Assembly: GCF_025399795.1 (NCBI RefSeq)
Contig: NZ_JAODTZ010000038.1
Coordinates: 31,650-95,649 of the forward strand
Reading direction: 5' to 3'
DNA length: 64,000 nucleotides
Source: Streptomyces rhizosphaerihabitans
GTDB lineage: Bacteria; Actinomycetota; Actinomycetes; Streptomycetales; Streptomycetaceae
Shown here: piece after piece, positions 54,194 to 62,490 of the stretch
How positions within the stretch are numbered: the first letter of the stretch is position 1
Layout: each line of letters starts with the position of its first letter
Notes under the pieces: model-generated
What the model was told of the DNA's origin: nothing
What the model saw: only the letters and a program-made list of their open reading frames with translations
The model's database searches: none
Program-made: the position numbers and the translations under genes

Positions 54194-54634
54194 GTGGGTG
54201 GCGAGGTCCTCACCGCGGCCCCGCGCGACAAGCCGCATCACGGCCACCCCCATCACAGCGACGGGAACGCGAGCGGCCGCCATCACCACGGTGATCACGC
54301 CCACCGCAGCCACGATGATCACGAACACCACGACCATGACCACTCGGTCCGCAACCGCAGCGAACCGATCCGTCCCGCCACGGCCCGCACACCACCTCAG
54401 CCGTCCGAAGGCGGCGACGCCGACTTGGGCTCGCGGAGCGATGCCTTAGGGCTGTCCCGTAATCCCCGGCGGGCGCACGACGACAGCTACGGCACTCCCC
54501 CAAGCTCTTCGAGCAGGGGGGACCCCCACGCCGCGTTGTCGGATCGCCCGAATACGCCCAGTATGAGGACGACCCTCCGCCTTGCGATGCTCCCCCACGG
54601 CCCGAAAGGCGTGGGAGGGGCCCCCAGCATCTGA
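54194..54634 (+). CDS. His-rich open frame, doubtful
   Basis: A GTG-started frame encodes a cluster of about 17 His in 36 residues (KPHHGHPHHSDGNASGRHHH, then DHEHHDHDH). This is like metal-binding segments of cation transporters or chaperones. The rest of the frame has no motif and runs into the MITE at 54449. The opposite strand has a hydrophobic frame in the same place, so the His run may be a by-product of CAC-rich DNA. A truncated metal-related gene is the other reading. Confidence 0.3.
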   Translation: MGGEVLTAAPRDKPHHGHPHHSDGNASGRHHHGDHAHRSHDDHEHHDHDHSVRNRSEPIRPATARTPPQPSEGGDADLGSRSDALGLSRNPRRAHDDSYGTPPSSSSRGDPHAALSDRPNTPSMRTTLRLAMLPHGPKGVGGAPSI

Positions 54635-54672
54635 CGCCGCGCGCTGATCCACCGGGGATTACGGGACAGCCC
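54449..54672. mobile_element. 224-bp MITE with 21-bp perfect terminal repeats
   Basis: GGGCTGTCCCGTAATCCCCGG (54449-54469; written as 20 plus one) and its exact complement (54652-54672) bound a 224-bp element without a transposase gene. These ends match the style of streptomycete IS5-family elements, which would supply transposase. Two short palindromic repeats lie inside (54494-54528 and 54589-54627). Confidence 0.8.
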
Positions 54673-54884
54673 TTTGCTCGCGGTCTTCACCCGACCGCCG
54701 AGAGACTCACCGGTCCGCTCGGAATGTGACCCTGCGGGCCAAGGGCCGACCTCGTCCGGACGAGCGCATTTGACCTGCTCATGCGCCGCCGTGAACGTAC
54801 CGGCCATGACTCCACCGTTGGGAAGCAGACCGTTCGGGTGCAGTCGAGGCCGTGGTGAGACAGCAGCGCGATGGCGGGTAACCG

Positions 54885-55472
54885 TTGTACATGAACACAC
54901 ACGCCTTCGACACCTCCACGCAGAGCAGGACGACCGCCTCCCTGCACCCGGCGTCGACATGGTGGCTGACGACCCTGGACCGCATGGAACGGTCGACGGT
55001 TGCGGATCCGGCGATCCGGGTTCTCCAGCGCGGAATCCGCTCTCTCCCGCTGGGTGAGGTACGCGCACTGTTGCGCGGCCGGCCGATGGGCCACCCTGTC
55101 CATCCCCTTCTGGTACAGGTCCCGATCGGTTGCTGGCTGTCAGCCGCCGTACTGGACATCGTGCCAGGAGGAGGACATGCGCCTACGACCCTCACGGCCG
55201 TCGGCTTGGCCGGGGTCGCCCCGGCAGCGGTCGCGGGCTGGGCCGACTGGGCGGACCTGCCGCCCGAACAGGCCCGGGTCGGACTGGCCCACGCGGTCTC
55301 GAACGTGGCCGCAGTGGCTTTCTACGCCGCGTCCCTGACCGCGCGGCTCCGCCATCACCCGACGAAGGGCAAGCTGTGGTCGTTGGGCGGCTTGGCAGCC
55401 GTCGCTGTGAGCGGTGCGCTGGGCGGTCACGTGGCCTATCGACAGGCCGTAGGAGCGAATCCCGCGGCATAG
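54885..55472 (+). CDS. DUF2231 family membrane protein
   Basis: A 195-residue membrane protein. The family landmark is GHPVHPLLVQVPIGCW near residue 68, followed by four hydrophobic helices (AVGLAGVAPAAVAGWADW, then VGLAHAVSNVAAVAFYA) and a GGHVAYRQ ending. Some related bacterial proteins pair with oxidoreductases or heme proteins, but the function is not settled. The 60-residue N-terminus is soluble. The start may be ATG 54885 or 54891. Confidence 0.85.
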   Translation: MYMNTHAFDTSTQSRTTASLHPASTWWLTTLDRMERSTVADPAIRVLQRGIRSLPLGEVRALLRGRPMGHPVHPLLVQVPIGCWLSAAVLDIVPGGGHAPTTLTAVGLAGVAPAAVAGWADWADLPPEQARVGLAHAVSNVAAVAFYAASLTARLRHHPTKGKLWSLGGLAAVAVSGALGGHVAYRQAVGANPAA

Positions 55473-55683
55473 GCAGACCGTGGCTGCCGACGCCTCGTCG
55501 CCGATCCCGCCCGCCCTTGACCGACACCGCAATCAGCCGGACGTATACGGCCGTGACGACCAGGCCGGCGAGAACTCGTTCCATCAAAGAGGGGCCGAAG
55601 ACTCGTTTGTCCCGCGCTAGGACGGGGACCCGTGACAAAGGATGGGGACGCCCGCAGACGACGTCCCGTCATCGGAGGAAGCC

Positions 55684-55839
55684 ATGATCATCCTCGGAGT
55701 CATTCTGCTCGTTGTCGGCCTCGTCGCGGGTATTGGAATTCTTTGGACCATCGGGGTCATCCTGGTCGCGATCGGAATTCTGCTGTGGATTCTGGGAGCC
55801 ATAGGACATGAGGTCGGCGGACGACGGCACTACTGGTAG
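55684..55839 (+). CDS. DUF6131 family small membrane protein
   Basis: A 51-residue protein with two close hydrophobic segments (IILGVILLVVGLVAGIGILW and IGVILVAIGILLWILG) and the family's typical basic end, GGRRHYW. GGAGGAA lies five bases before the ATG, a strong ribosome-binding site that supports translation. These proteins are widespread in Streptomyces and probably sit in the membrane as small hairpins; their role is unknown. Confidence 0.85.
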   Translation: MIILGVILLVVGLVAGIGILWTIGVILVAIGILLWILGAIGHEVGGRRHYW

Positions 55840-56231
55840 TTGCCGCCACTGCCCGGGCATTCACCTGACCATCAACGGCGACGATTCGTGGCCGATACCC
55901 CGGCCGATCGGCACGCCTGCAGTTTATCGGCGCGGCCCTCCATGAATCCCCAGCCGCATCAAGGCTCTCGGAGTTCGTCGGCCGGATCAGCCCGGTCGCC
56001 GGAAGAGACACGGCACGGCCCACCGTCTCCTTGAGAGAAACGGGCCCGCTCACCGCTTCGGTCAAGCATTCTCCGGCAGGGCAATTTCCCAGCTTGTCGC
56101 TTTCATGGCTGACGGGCACCCCCGTATGCGAGGTCAAGACCCCCAAAGACTCCGAGGCGGCGACAAGACACGCACGCGTCCGCACACACGGTCAGTTCGG
56201 CAGCCTCACATCAGACCGGGCGCGGAACGAC
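55840..56231. other. Intergenic, no gene seen
   Basis: 390 bases after the DUF6131 gene with no supported frame. Confidence 0.4.
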
Positions 56232-56474
56232 TCACTGCTCGCCGAGCGTCATCCACCTCTCCGGCTTTTCAAGCGGTGCGAAGCCTACTTCGGCGTAGAC
56301 AGCGTGGGCATCCGCCGTGGCAAGCAGAATGCGGCGCAGCCCGTACGGGGCGAGGTGGTCTTTGACGGCGGCCACCAAAGCTGTGCCCAGGCCTTCGCCG
56401 CGTACGGAGGGAGCGATATGGACGTCGCAGAGCCACCACGAGCGACCGAGGGCCCAGTACGCGTCCTGTGACAA
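56232..56474 (-). pseudogene. GNAT acetyltransferase, C-terminal fragment
   Basis: Eighty codons read as the second half of a GNAT N-acetyltransferase: WWLCDVHIAPSVRGEGLG contains the acetyl-CoA-binding RGEGLG, followed by LVAAVKDHLAPYGL and the C-terminal YAEVGFAPLEKPERWM. The N-terminal strands are missing. The break coincides with the right end of the decayed TnpB element (56481 onward), so the element's insertion, or a later deletion, removed the 5' part. Confidence 0.7.
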
Positions 56475-56480
56475 CCACTG

Positions 56481-57015
56481 GTGACTCCTCCCCCGGCTGG
56501 AGCCGGGGGCTTCTCGTTACGCCGGGTCGGCGTTGCGACGGACCAGCCCGGCCCGTAGAACGTTGGTGGCTGCCACGGTGTCGGCGTGCGCAATATGTCC
56601 GCAGGCGATGCAGTGGAACTTTTCCTGTGTGGGCCGGTTCTCCTTGGCGGTGTGCCCGCAGTGGGGGCAGGTGCGGGTGGGGGTGCCCCCGGACGGAGTC
56701 TGGGGGAGTGTTGCGGGGGTCCACGGCGATCACTTCCCGTCCGGCGCTTTCAGCCTTGGCGTGCAGGATCGTCAGGAACACCCCCCAACCGGCATCGCTG
56801 ATCGACTTGTTGAGCCCGGCCTTGGCGGCGGCCCCGTTGGGCAGGAACGCGCCCGCCCGGCCGGGGTCGGGCCTGGCTGCGGGGGCCCGGCTCATGTTGC
56901 GGATCTTGAGGTCTTCGTGCGCGCGGACCAGGCCGAGCGCGGTCTTGTGCGCGTGGTCCAGCTGCTGGCGGCGGACCTTGCCATGGAGGTGGGCGATCTT
57001 CTCCACAATGTTCGG
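56481..57015 (-). pseudogene. tnpB: Decayed IS605-type TnpB, C-terminal part
   Basis: The minus strand encodes the last third of a TnpB close to the one at 4.7 kb: HAHKTALGLVRAHEDL, AFLPNGAAAKAGLNKSISDA and VDPRNT. The RuvC Glu is lost (HEDLKIRNM replaces HERLRI), and a 28-bp insertion at 56676-56706 breaks the frame before the zinc ribbon (TCPHCGH and CIACGH continue in another frame). The right-end hairpin (56487-56512, CCCCCGGCT-GGAGCCGGGGG) is retained. The N-terminal two thirds and tnpA are gone. Inactive. Confidence 0.8.
56676..56709. repeat. Short palindromic repeat inserted in tnpB remnant
   Basis: The inserted bases form ACTCCCCCA, spacer, GGGGGCACCCCCA on the minus strand. The same pattern (ACTCCCCCA, spacer, GGGGGGACCCCCA) occurs inside the MITE at 54494-54528, indicating a dispersed repeat family. 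Confidence 0.6.
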
Positions 57016-57050
57016 TCGGCACCCCGGGGCAGTCTGCGAGGATGGTCAGC

Positions 57051-57860
57051 ATGGACGTGCGGAGCAGGAACCATGTAAGGGTGACCGGCCGGACGGGTGG
57101 CCCCATTGTGATGCTCGCGCACGGATTCGGGTGTGACCAGAACATGTGGCGGCTGGTGGTACCGCTGCTGGAGCCCGATTTCACGGTGGTGCTTTTCGAC
57201 CATGTGGGGGCAGGGAACTCCGATCTGGCATCGTGGAGCGAGCGGCGCTACTCCACCGTCGACGGCTATGCCGAGGACGTGCTGGAGATCTGTCACGAGC
57301 TCGCGCTGGGTCCCGTGACGTTCGTCGGACACTCGGTGAGCGCCATGATGGGAGTGGTGGCCGCGACACAGGAGCCGGGTGCGTTCAGCGGTCTGCTTCT
57401 GCTCGCCCCTTCTCCCTGCTTCATCGACGATCCGGTATCCGGCTATCGGGGCGGGTTCAGCGCCGCGGACATAGAGGAGCTTCTGGAGTCCCTGGACTCC
57501 AACTATCTGGGCTGGTCGCGTGCCATGGCACCGGTGATCACGGGCAATCCCGAGCGTCCGGAGCTGGGTGAGGAGCTGACCAACAGCTTCTGCCGCACCG
57601 ATCCGGATATCGCCCGGGTCTTCGCCCGGGTGACATTCTTGTCCGACAATCGCGAGTCCCTGGCCCATGTGCGGGTGCCGACCCTGGTGGCGCAGTGCTC
57701 CAGGGACGCGATCGCACCGCCGGAGGTGGGCGCCTTCGTACAGGCGCGGATTCCCGGCAGCAGCCTGATCACGCTGAACGCCACCGGGCACTGTCCGCAG
57801 CTCGCCGCCCCCGAGGAAACCGCTGCCGCGATCGCGGCCTTCGCCGGTGCGGGCCTTTGA
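57051..57860 (+). CDS. rsbQ: RsbQ-type alpha/beta hydrolase
   Basis: A 269-residue hydrolase, the same length as Bacillus subtilis RsbQ, which is needed for energy-stress signalling through RsbP. The diagnostic N-terminus (HVRVTGRTGGPIVMLAHGFGC with DQNMW following) is present. The triad is Ser in GHSVSAMM (about 95), Asp in CSRDAIAP and His in ATGHCPQ. ATG 57051 is chosen over 57042 because GAGG lies at the right distance. The stop overlaps the rsbP start (TGATG). It probably makes or releases a small ligand sensed by the PAS domain of the next product. Confidence 0.9.
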   Translation: MDVRSRNHVRVTGRTGGPIVMLAHGFGCDQNMWRLVVPLLEPDFTVVLFDHVGAGNSDLASWSERRYSTVDGYAEDVLEICHELALGPVTFVGHSVSAMMGVVAATQEPGAFSGLLLLAPSPCFIDDPVSGYRGGFSAADIEELLESLDSNYLGWSRAMAPVITGNPERPELGEELTNSFCRTDPDIARVFARVTFLSDNRESLAHVRVPTLVAQCSRDAIAPPEVGAFVQARIPGSSLITLNATGHCPQLAAPEETAAAIAAFAGAGL

Positions 57861-59125
57861 TGTGCAGAACCGACGGCAACGGGAAGAGCGGGGGTTCGCC
57901 CCCGGATTCCCAGCCGGGTGACGAGCAGGCCATGTTCTCCGCGCTGCTGGAGGACAGTGCGGAGGACCTGTACGAACACGCGCCATGCGGCTACCTCTCC
58001 ACGACGCTCGACGGCCGCATCGCGAAGATCAACCGGACTCTGCTGGACTGGCTCGGCTACGAAAGCAGCGACCTGGTCGGCCGGAGGGACTTCTCCGATC
58101 TGCTGACCGTCGGCGGCCGGCTCTACCACGAGACCCATTTCGGCCCGCTGCTGCGCATGCAGGGCACGATCAGCGGCATCGCCCTGGAACTCAAGACCGC
58201 TGACGGCGACCGGCTGCCGGTTCTGGTGACCTCCATCATTCGCACAGGCAGTGACGGACAGCCGCTGCTGATCCGCACCACCGTCTTCGATGCCCGGGAC
58301 CGGCGTACGTACGAGGCCGAGCTCTTGCGTGCCCGTCAGGAATCGGACCGGGAACGTGAACGTCTGAAACGACTGAACGCCACCCTGCAGAAGACGCTGC
58401 TGCCCCCCACCCTGGTGGACGTGCCCGGCCTGGACGTCGCCGCGTACTACCACGTCGCTTCCGCCGACGAGGTCGGCGGTGACTTCTACGACTTGTTCCC
58501 CCTCGCCTCCGGCACCTGGGGATTCTTCCTGGGCGACGTCTGCGGCAAGGGCGCGGCCGCCGCGGCCGTCACCTCCCTCGCGCGCTACACACTGCGCGCG
58601 GCGGCCGTGTACGACCCCGACCCCGCGGCCGTGCTCGCCAATCTCAACACTGTCTTGAATCACGAGTACAACGGCCAGGACCCGCGTTTTTGTACCGTCA
58701 TCTTCGGCCTGCTCACCCCGGACGGAGACGAGGGCGGCTTTCAGGTCACCCTGGCCAGCGGCGGCCACCCACCGGCCCTGCTGATGCGCTCCGACGGCCA
58801 TGCCGACTACCTGCCGACCCCCGGCGGCCAGCTGATCGGCGTCCTGCCCGATGCCGACATCGCCACCACCAGCGTCCGCCTCGACCCCGGCGACACGCTG
58901 TTCCTGCACACCGACGGTCTCACCGAAGCCCACTCCGTCGGCGCCGACGGACGCTACGGCGACGAAGCCCTGCTGGAGTTCGCCCAGGAGCTGGCACCCA
59001 CCACCGCCCGCGACACCGTAGCCGCGATCCGGGACCTGCTCGACACCTTCGGCACCGGCGTGGACGACGACACCGCAGTCCTGGCCTTCAACGTGCCCCG
59101 ACACAGCAGCGAAGAGCAGATGTGA
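57860..59125 (+). CDS. rsbP: RsbP-type PAS-PP2C phosphatase
   Basis: A 421-residue phosphatase. A PAS domain (about 35-150: ALLEDSAEDLYEHAPCGYLS, then IAKINRTLLDWLGY) is followed by a coiled linker (RARQESDRERERLKRLNATL) and a SpoIIE/PP2C domain (about 190-415). Metal-binding Asp are in DEVGGDFYDLF, GDVCGKG and VDDDTAVL. It would dephosphorylate an STAS antagonist, releasing a sigma factor under stress. ATG 57860 overlaps the rsbQ stop, and its own stop overlaps the start of the STAS gene. This gives a coupled sensor-phosphatase-substrate unit. Confidence 0.9.
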   Translation: MCRTDGNGKSGGSPPDSQPGDEQAMFSALLEDSAEDLYEHAPCGYLSTTLDGRIAKINRTLLDWLGYESSDLVGRRDFSDLLTVGGRLYHETHFGPLLRMQGTISGIALELKTADGDRLPVLVTSIIRTGSDGQPLLIRTTVFDARDRRTYEAELLRARQESDRERERLKRLNATLQKTLLPPTLVDVPGLDVAAYYHVASADEVGGDFYDLFPLASGTWGFFLGDVCGKGAAAAAVTSLARYTLRAAAVYDPDPAAVLANLNTVLNHEYNGQDPRFCTVIFGLLTPDGDEGGFQVTLASGGHPPALLMRSDGHADYLPTPGGQLIGVLPDADIATTSVRLDPGDTLFLHTDGLTEAHSVGADGRYGDEALLEFAQELAPTTARDTVAAIRDLLDTFGTGVDDDTAVLAFNVPRHSSEEQM

Positions 59126-59490
59126 ACCACGAACTGACCGTCCGCACCCGCACCACACCGGCCGGCCCGGTGATCGAACTGGCCGGCGTCCTGGACCATC
59201 ACAGCGCGCCGGACGTCCGCACTGTGCTCCCTCACCTCGCCCTCTCCCCCGGTCAGCAACTCGTCATCGACCTCGACCGGCTCACCTTCTGCGATTCCAC
59301 CGGCATCACGGTTCTCATCGCCGCCCGCAACCACGCGCTGGCAGCCGGGGCGTCCGTCGTTCTGACCGCGGTACCGGACGACGTCATCCGGACCTTCCGC
59401 CTGGTCGGTCTGGAACGGGTCTTCTCCATCCAGCCCACCTCGCAGGCGGCCGCGGCAGCATGGACCCGACCAGGGCCTCCTTCTGAATGA
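59122..59490 (+). CDS. STAS-domain anti-anti-sigma factor (RsbV-like)
   Basis: A 122-residue STAS protein. VIELAGVLDHHSAPDVRTVL forms the first strands, and the phosphorylation site is the Ser of FCDSTGITVL. It would be the substrate of the RsbP-type phosphatase: once dephosphorylated it binds an RsbW-like kinase and frees a sigma factor. GTG 59122 overlaps the rsbP stop by four bases (GTGA), which argues strongly for a matched pair. No sigma-factor gene is in the window. Confidence 0.88.
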   Translation: MNHELTVRTRTTPAGPVIELAGVLDHHSAPDVRTVLPHLALSPGQQLVIDLDRLTFCDSTGITVLIAARNHALAAGASVVLTAVPDDVIRTFRLVGLERVFSIQPTSQAAAAAWTRPGPPSE

Positions 59491-59750
59491 ACGCTGGACA
59501 GCCCGCCCGGAGTCAGTCGAGGACGCCACCGCCGGCTCGCCGAAATCCCGCGCGGCGCGTCCAGGGACGACCTGGTCACGGTCCGTGCGCTTGGCGAGCC
59601 GGCCGACCGGGCGGAGGCGCTGACGTACTACGAGGTCCTGGCCTTTTCGCAGGCCGGGCCGGGAGTGAGGCAGCCGCTCACCGTTCCACGGCCTCTCGTA
59701 GGGTGCCGAACCCCCGAGTGCTCTCGCCATGCACGCGCCATCCTGCGAGG

Positions 59751-59984
59751 TCATCCCTCCATCGCTTGGAACATGGTGGGGTGGCAGGGAATGAGCTCAT
59801 CGATGCCGATGAGTTGCATCACGCGCAGCACCGACTGCTGTTGGCCGACTGGTTCAGCGCCTCGTCGAGACGCTCACGTACCAGGTGATCCAACTCGCCG
59901 CACACCGTGACGACCCGCACACCGCCGACGGCGGAGTGGTTCACGGAGAAATAGCCGGTCTGCGCCGACTGTACGTCTGTCACC
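59751..59984 (-). pseudogene. STAS-domain protein with internal deletion
   Basis: A GTG-started minus-strand frame encodes the start of an STAS protein (FSVNHSAVGGVRVVTVCGEL, then HLVRERLDEAL). After LNQS the frame shifts, and the true C-terminus (SVLRVMQLIGIDELI, then FQAMEG) continues in another frame to TGA 59751. The central part with the phosphorylatable Ser is missing, so about 40 codons were deleted. A relic of a second anti-anti-sigma gene next to the intact module. Confidence 0.65.
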
Positions 59985-60149
59985 GTGTCCTCGAATGCGC
60001 TCGCCGGGCCGCCGAGGACGGAGCGTGTACCCCACCCAGTCCCGACGCTACAGGGCGGTATGCCGAACAGCGGATGCGTGTGAGCAGGAGCAGCATCTTC
60101 TGTGCCACCCGGGGTACATGTGCGGACAACAGGAATGAAGGTGGGCAAA

Positions 60150-60611
60150 ATGGAGTCGTCTGGTAAGGGCTGTGCGGGGCCGCCGAACACTCGCCCCACA
60201 GCCACCGCTGTCCCATTGGCCGGAGGCAACTCCTGCATCGCCGAAGCACGTCACTTCGCGGCAGACTTCCTCACCCGTGCCCAGGCAGATCAGGACGTCG
60301 TCGTCTCCGCCCGCGTGATGGACCTGACCCAACTGGTGGTCAGCGAACTGGTCACCAACGCCAGCAAATACGCCCCAGGGCCCATACACATGGAATTGCG
60401 CATCGCGGAAGCCGCCGTGGAGGTGACCGTGCGAGACAGCCGCCGCGCCCGGCCCGTCGCCTGCGCCGTCGATCCACACCGAATCGGTCAGCACGGCCTG
60501 GAGATCGTGTTGGCCGTCGCCCGGGAGTTCCAGGTCCACGTGGAACCGGCCGGCAAACGCGTCACTGCGCACATATCCCTGGCCGAAGACGCCGGGTCCG
60601 GACGAGGCTGA
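60150..60611 (+). CDS. RsbW-like anti-sigma factor/ATP-binding protein
   Basis: A 153-residue GHKL (HATPase_c) protein of the RsbW/SpoIIAB type. The N-box is LTQLVVSELVTNASKYA near 60-76, and the G-box region GQHGLEIV near 115. A C-terminal beta strand ends TAHISLA. Such proteins phosphorylate STAS antagonists or bind sigma factors. ATG 60150 is chosen; ATG 60135 and earlier starts are possible. It lies about 650 bases after the rsbQ-rsbP-STAS unit, on the same strand, and may complete that partner-switching module. Confidence 0.85.
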   Translation: MESSGKGCAGPPNTRPTATAVPLAGGNSCIAEARHFAADFLTRAQADQDVVVSARVMDLTQLVVSELVTNASKYAPGPIHMELRIAEAAVEVTVRDSRRARPVACAVDPHRIGQHGLEIVLAVAREFQVHVEPAGKRVTAHISLAEDAGSGRG

Positions 60612-61209
60612 TGCCCTGAGGGGCAAGGCGTTCAGGGCTGGTCCGGAACAGGCCGAGCACGCCCAAGATTCCGACCACGCAGCCACAGCGGCAGGGCGTC
60701 GGCGGCCGCGATCCCGGTCGCCCAGGGCCGCGGGCGACTCCGGTCGGCGAAGGACGGCACGATTTCAAAGATCGTGGAGATCAGTGTTGACGCGTGCCTC
60801 CGCTCACAGCCAGTGGCACCGAACTGGGCGGCCGCCGGACGCCGCCGTGATGGGAATCCGAGGCTCCCCGGCAGGCCGGCTGCCCGCCGACGACGCGCAC
60901 CAACCTGCTGCTCCCGTGCGGTCGGTGATCCGCCGATGTACTTGTTTGACCTGACCCGAGCAGGGGCACCCGGAGGTGGGCCCTGACACCATCCGGACCC
61001 AGGCGCTGATCGTTGGGACAACGACGGCCTGCGTCGCCCCCGCATCCGGGCTCTCGTCCCCGGCGAAACGGTGTGCGGCGGGATACGGACCTGACTGGGC
61101 CAGGACCTACTCGGCCAGCCGGACGGCTCAGCGGCCGGGTACGGAAGCCGCTGAGCGACGACGCGGATGGGCTCGTGACGCGTGGCAGCCCACCGGCGTC
61201 ATCCGGCGC
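60612..61209. other. Intergenic, no gene seen
   Basis: About 600 bases with no supported gene between the RsbW-like gene and the gas-vesicle-linked cluster on the other strand. Confidence 0.4.
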
Positions 61210-61680
61210 TCATCCCTTCCCGGGACGGACCACCCACCACACGATCACCGCTGCAACTGCGACTCCGAGCAACAACTTGCGGTTGTTCCGTGCCATGCGC
61301 GCGCCCTCAGCCGCATGTTGCCGTACCGATTCGGGAGCCCTCTCCTCCCACACACTCCCGGCCTGTGCGGCCTTGTCGCGAACCTGCACAGCGGCCTGGG
61401 CGGCCTTGTCCTTGACCGGGTCGGGCAGCTTGTCCCGGACCGAGTGCGCGGTCCTGGCCGCCTTATCCTTCAGCTCCTCCGCCTTGGCCACCGCCTGCTC
61501 CGCGACCTCGGCGGTCTTCTCTTTGACCTCAGAACCCTTCTCCTTGGCCCGGGCCTTGACATCGGCCTTGTCGGCCGGCGCCTGGACCGTCTCCCCCAGC
61601 TCGGCGCGGGTCTGCTCGACCTGCTCCCGCAGCTCTCCGGGAGTGGCGGCAGTCTGCTCATCGTCTGACGGGTTGCTCAT
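61210..61680 (-). CDS. DUF3618 family protein
   Basis: A 156-residue protein. The N-terminal DUF3618 block (TPGELREQVEQTRAELGETV) is followed by a long Ala/Lys/Glu-rich amphipathic helix (about 45-125) and one C-terminal membrane helix (KLLLGVAVAAVIVWWVV). It would be anchored by its tail with a long cytoplasmic helix. DUF3618 genes often lie with holin-like membrane proteins in actinomycetes, and a holin-like fragment overlaps its start here (ATGA). The function is unknown; it is the last gene of the gas-vesicle-side operon. Confidence 0.85.
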   Translation of the reverse strand: MSNPSDDEQTAATPGELREQVEQTRAELGETVQAPADKADVKARAKEKGSEVKEKTAEVAEQAVAKAEELKDKAARTAHSVRDKLPDPVKDKAAQAAVQVRDKAAQAGSVWEERAPESVRQHAAEGARMARNNRKLLLGVAVAAVIVWWVVRPGKG

Positions 61681-61760
61681 CGGTGGGTACTCTCCTTGAT
61701 CTGGGCCACGTCGGCCTTCACGTTCTCGATCACCTGCTCGGGCAAACGGGGGAGCTGCCC
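61677..61760 (-). pseudogene. Holin-like (phage holin family) C-terminal scrap
   Basis: The last about 26 codons (LPEQVIENVKADVAQIKEST) match the C-terminal tail of actinobacterial phage-holin-family membrane proteins that usually precede DUF3618 genes. The membrane helices upstream are gone. The stop overlaps the DUF3618 start. Confidence 0.5.
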
Positions 61761-61984
61761 GGCGGCTGATCTGCTTCTTTCCCCCTCAGACCGATCACCT
61801 CCCCCTCTTTTCCTGCTGAGGCCAAAGCACCGAGACTCGTTCCGGTAGTTGGTGAGGCGGCGAGTACCCGGAACATCGCGGACCAGTTCAGGAAAGGCCC
61901 TGCGATCCGATGGAGTTTTCACGCGGCCCCGCGGCAGGCACGGTGAGGACCGTCGCTGATCGAGTAGAGCTGGATCAACGTTCT

Positions 61985-62263
61985 TCAGCCTCTGGGCAAA
62001 AGACTTCCGAGCGGGCCGAGGTCGAGATTGAGATCCTCCGGACGCACTCCGTGCTGCTCGCACAGTTCCGCCATCCGCTGGTCGAGCAACATCAGCGTGG
62101 TCCCGATCTCGTCAACCTGCTCATCGCTGAGGTCACCTTGCTCAACACGGCGAATCGCCTGGCGCTCCATCAACTGCCGGAGGAGTTCGACCACAGTGAG
62201 TACCAGCGCTACCAGATCGCGCCCCATCTGCTCGGAGTCCAGGTCGAGTCGGGAGCCGCTCAC
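61985..62263 (-). CDS. gvpK: Gas vesicle protein GvpK
   Basis: A 92-residue GvpK, an accessory protein needed for gas vesicle formation. Characteristic sequence runs from LDLDSEQMGRDLVALVLTVV through LLRQLMERQAIRRVE to the conserved C-terminal EDLNLDLGPLGSLL. Its ATG overlaps the stop of gvpS (ATGA). It is the final recognisable gvp gene in the usual streptomycete order J-L-S-K. Confidence 0.92.
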   Translation of the reverse strand: MSGSRLDLDSEQMGRDLVALVLTVVELLRQLMERQAIRRVEQGDLSDEQVDEIGTTLMLLDQRMAELCEQHGVRPEDLNLDLGPLGSLLPRG

Positions 62264-62487
62264 AGCGGGCCGCCGTCCGCCCAGGGAGCCGGTACGCGCT
62301 CGTTGACGGACGACAGCAGCGCGTGAAGGGAGAGCCGCACCAACGGGACGTCAGCGATGGCGATGACCAGATCCCCACTGATCACCACGCCGGTTGCCAG
62401 AACACGGTCCAACAGATCGACGAGCGGTACCCCGATGGGTCCGCTGAGGGGCCCGGGGGCATCCCAGGGCACCACGTCGTGCGTCAC
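62260..62487 (-). CDS. gvpS: Gas vesicle protein GvpS (GvpA/J superfamily)
   Basis: A 75-residue small protein of the GvpA/GvpJ fold: PLVDLLDRVLATGVVISGDLV is the conserved core of that superfamily, and IADVPLVRLSLHALL follows. Position between gvpL and gvpK identifies it as GvpS. It would be a minor component or nucleation factor of the vesicle wall. GTG 62487 begins three bases after the gvpL stop. Confidence 0.88.
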   Translation of the reverse strand: MTHDVVPWDAPGPLSGPIGVPLVDLLDRVLATGVVISGDLVIAIADVPLVRLSLHALLSSVNERVPAPWADGGPL

Positions 62488-62490
62488 GGT

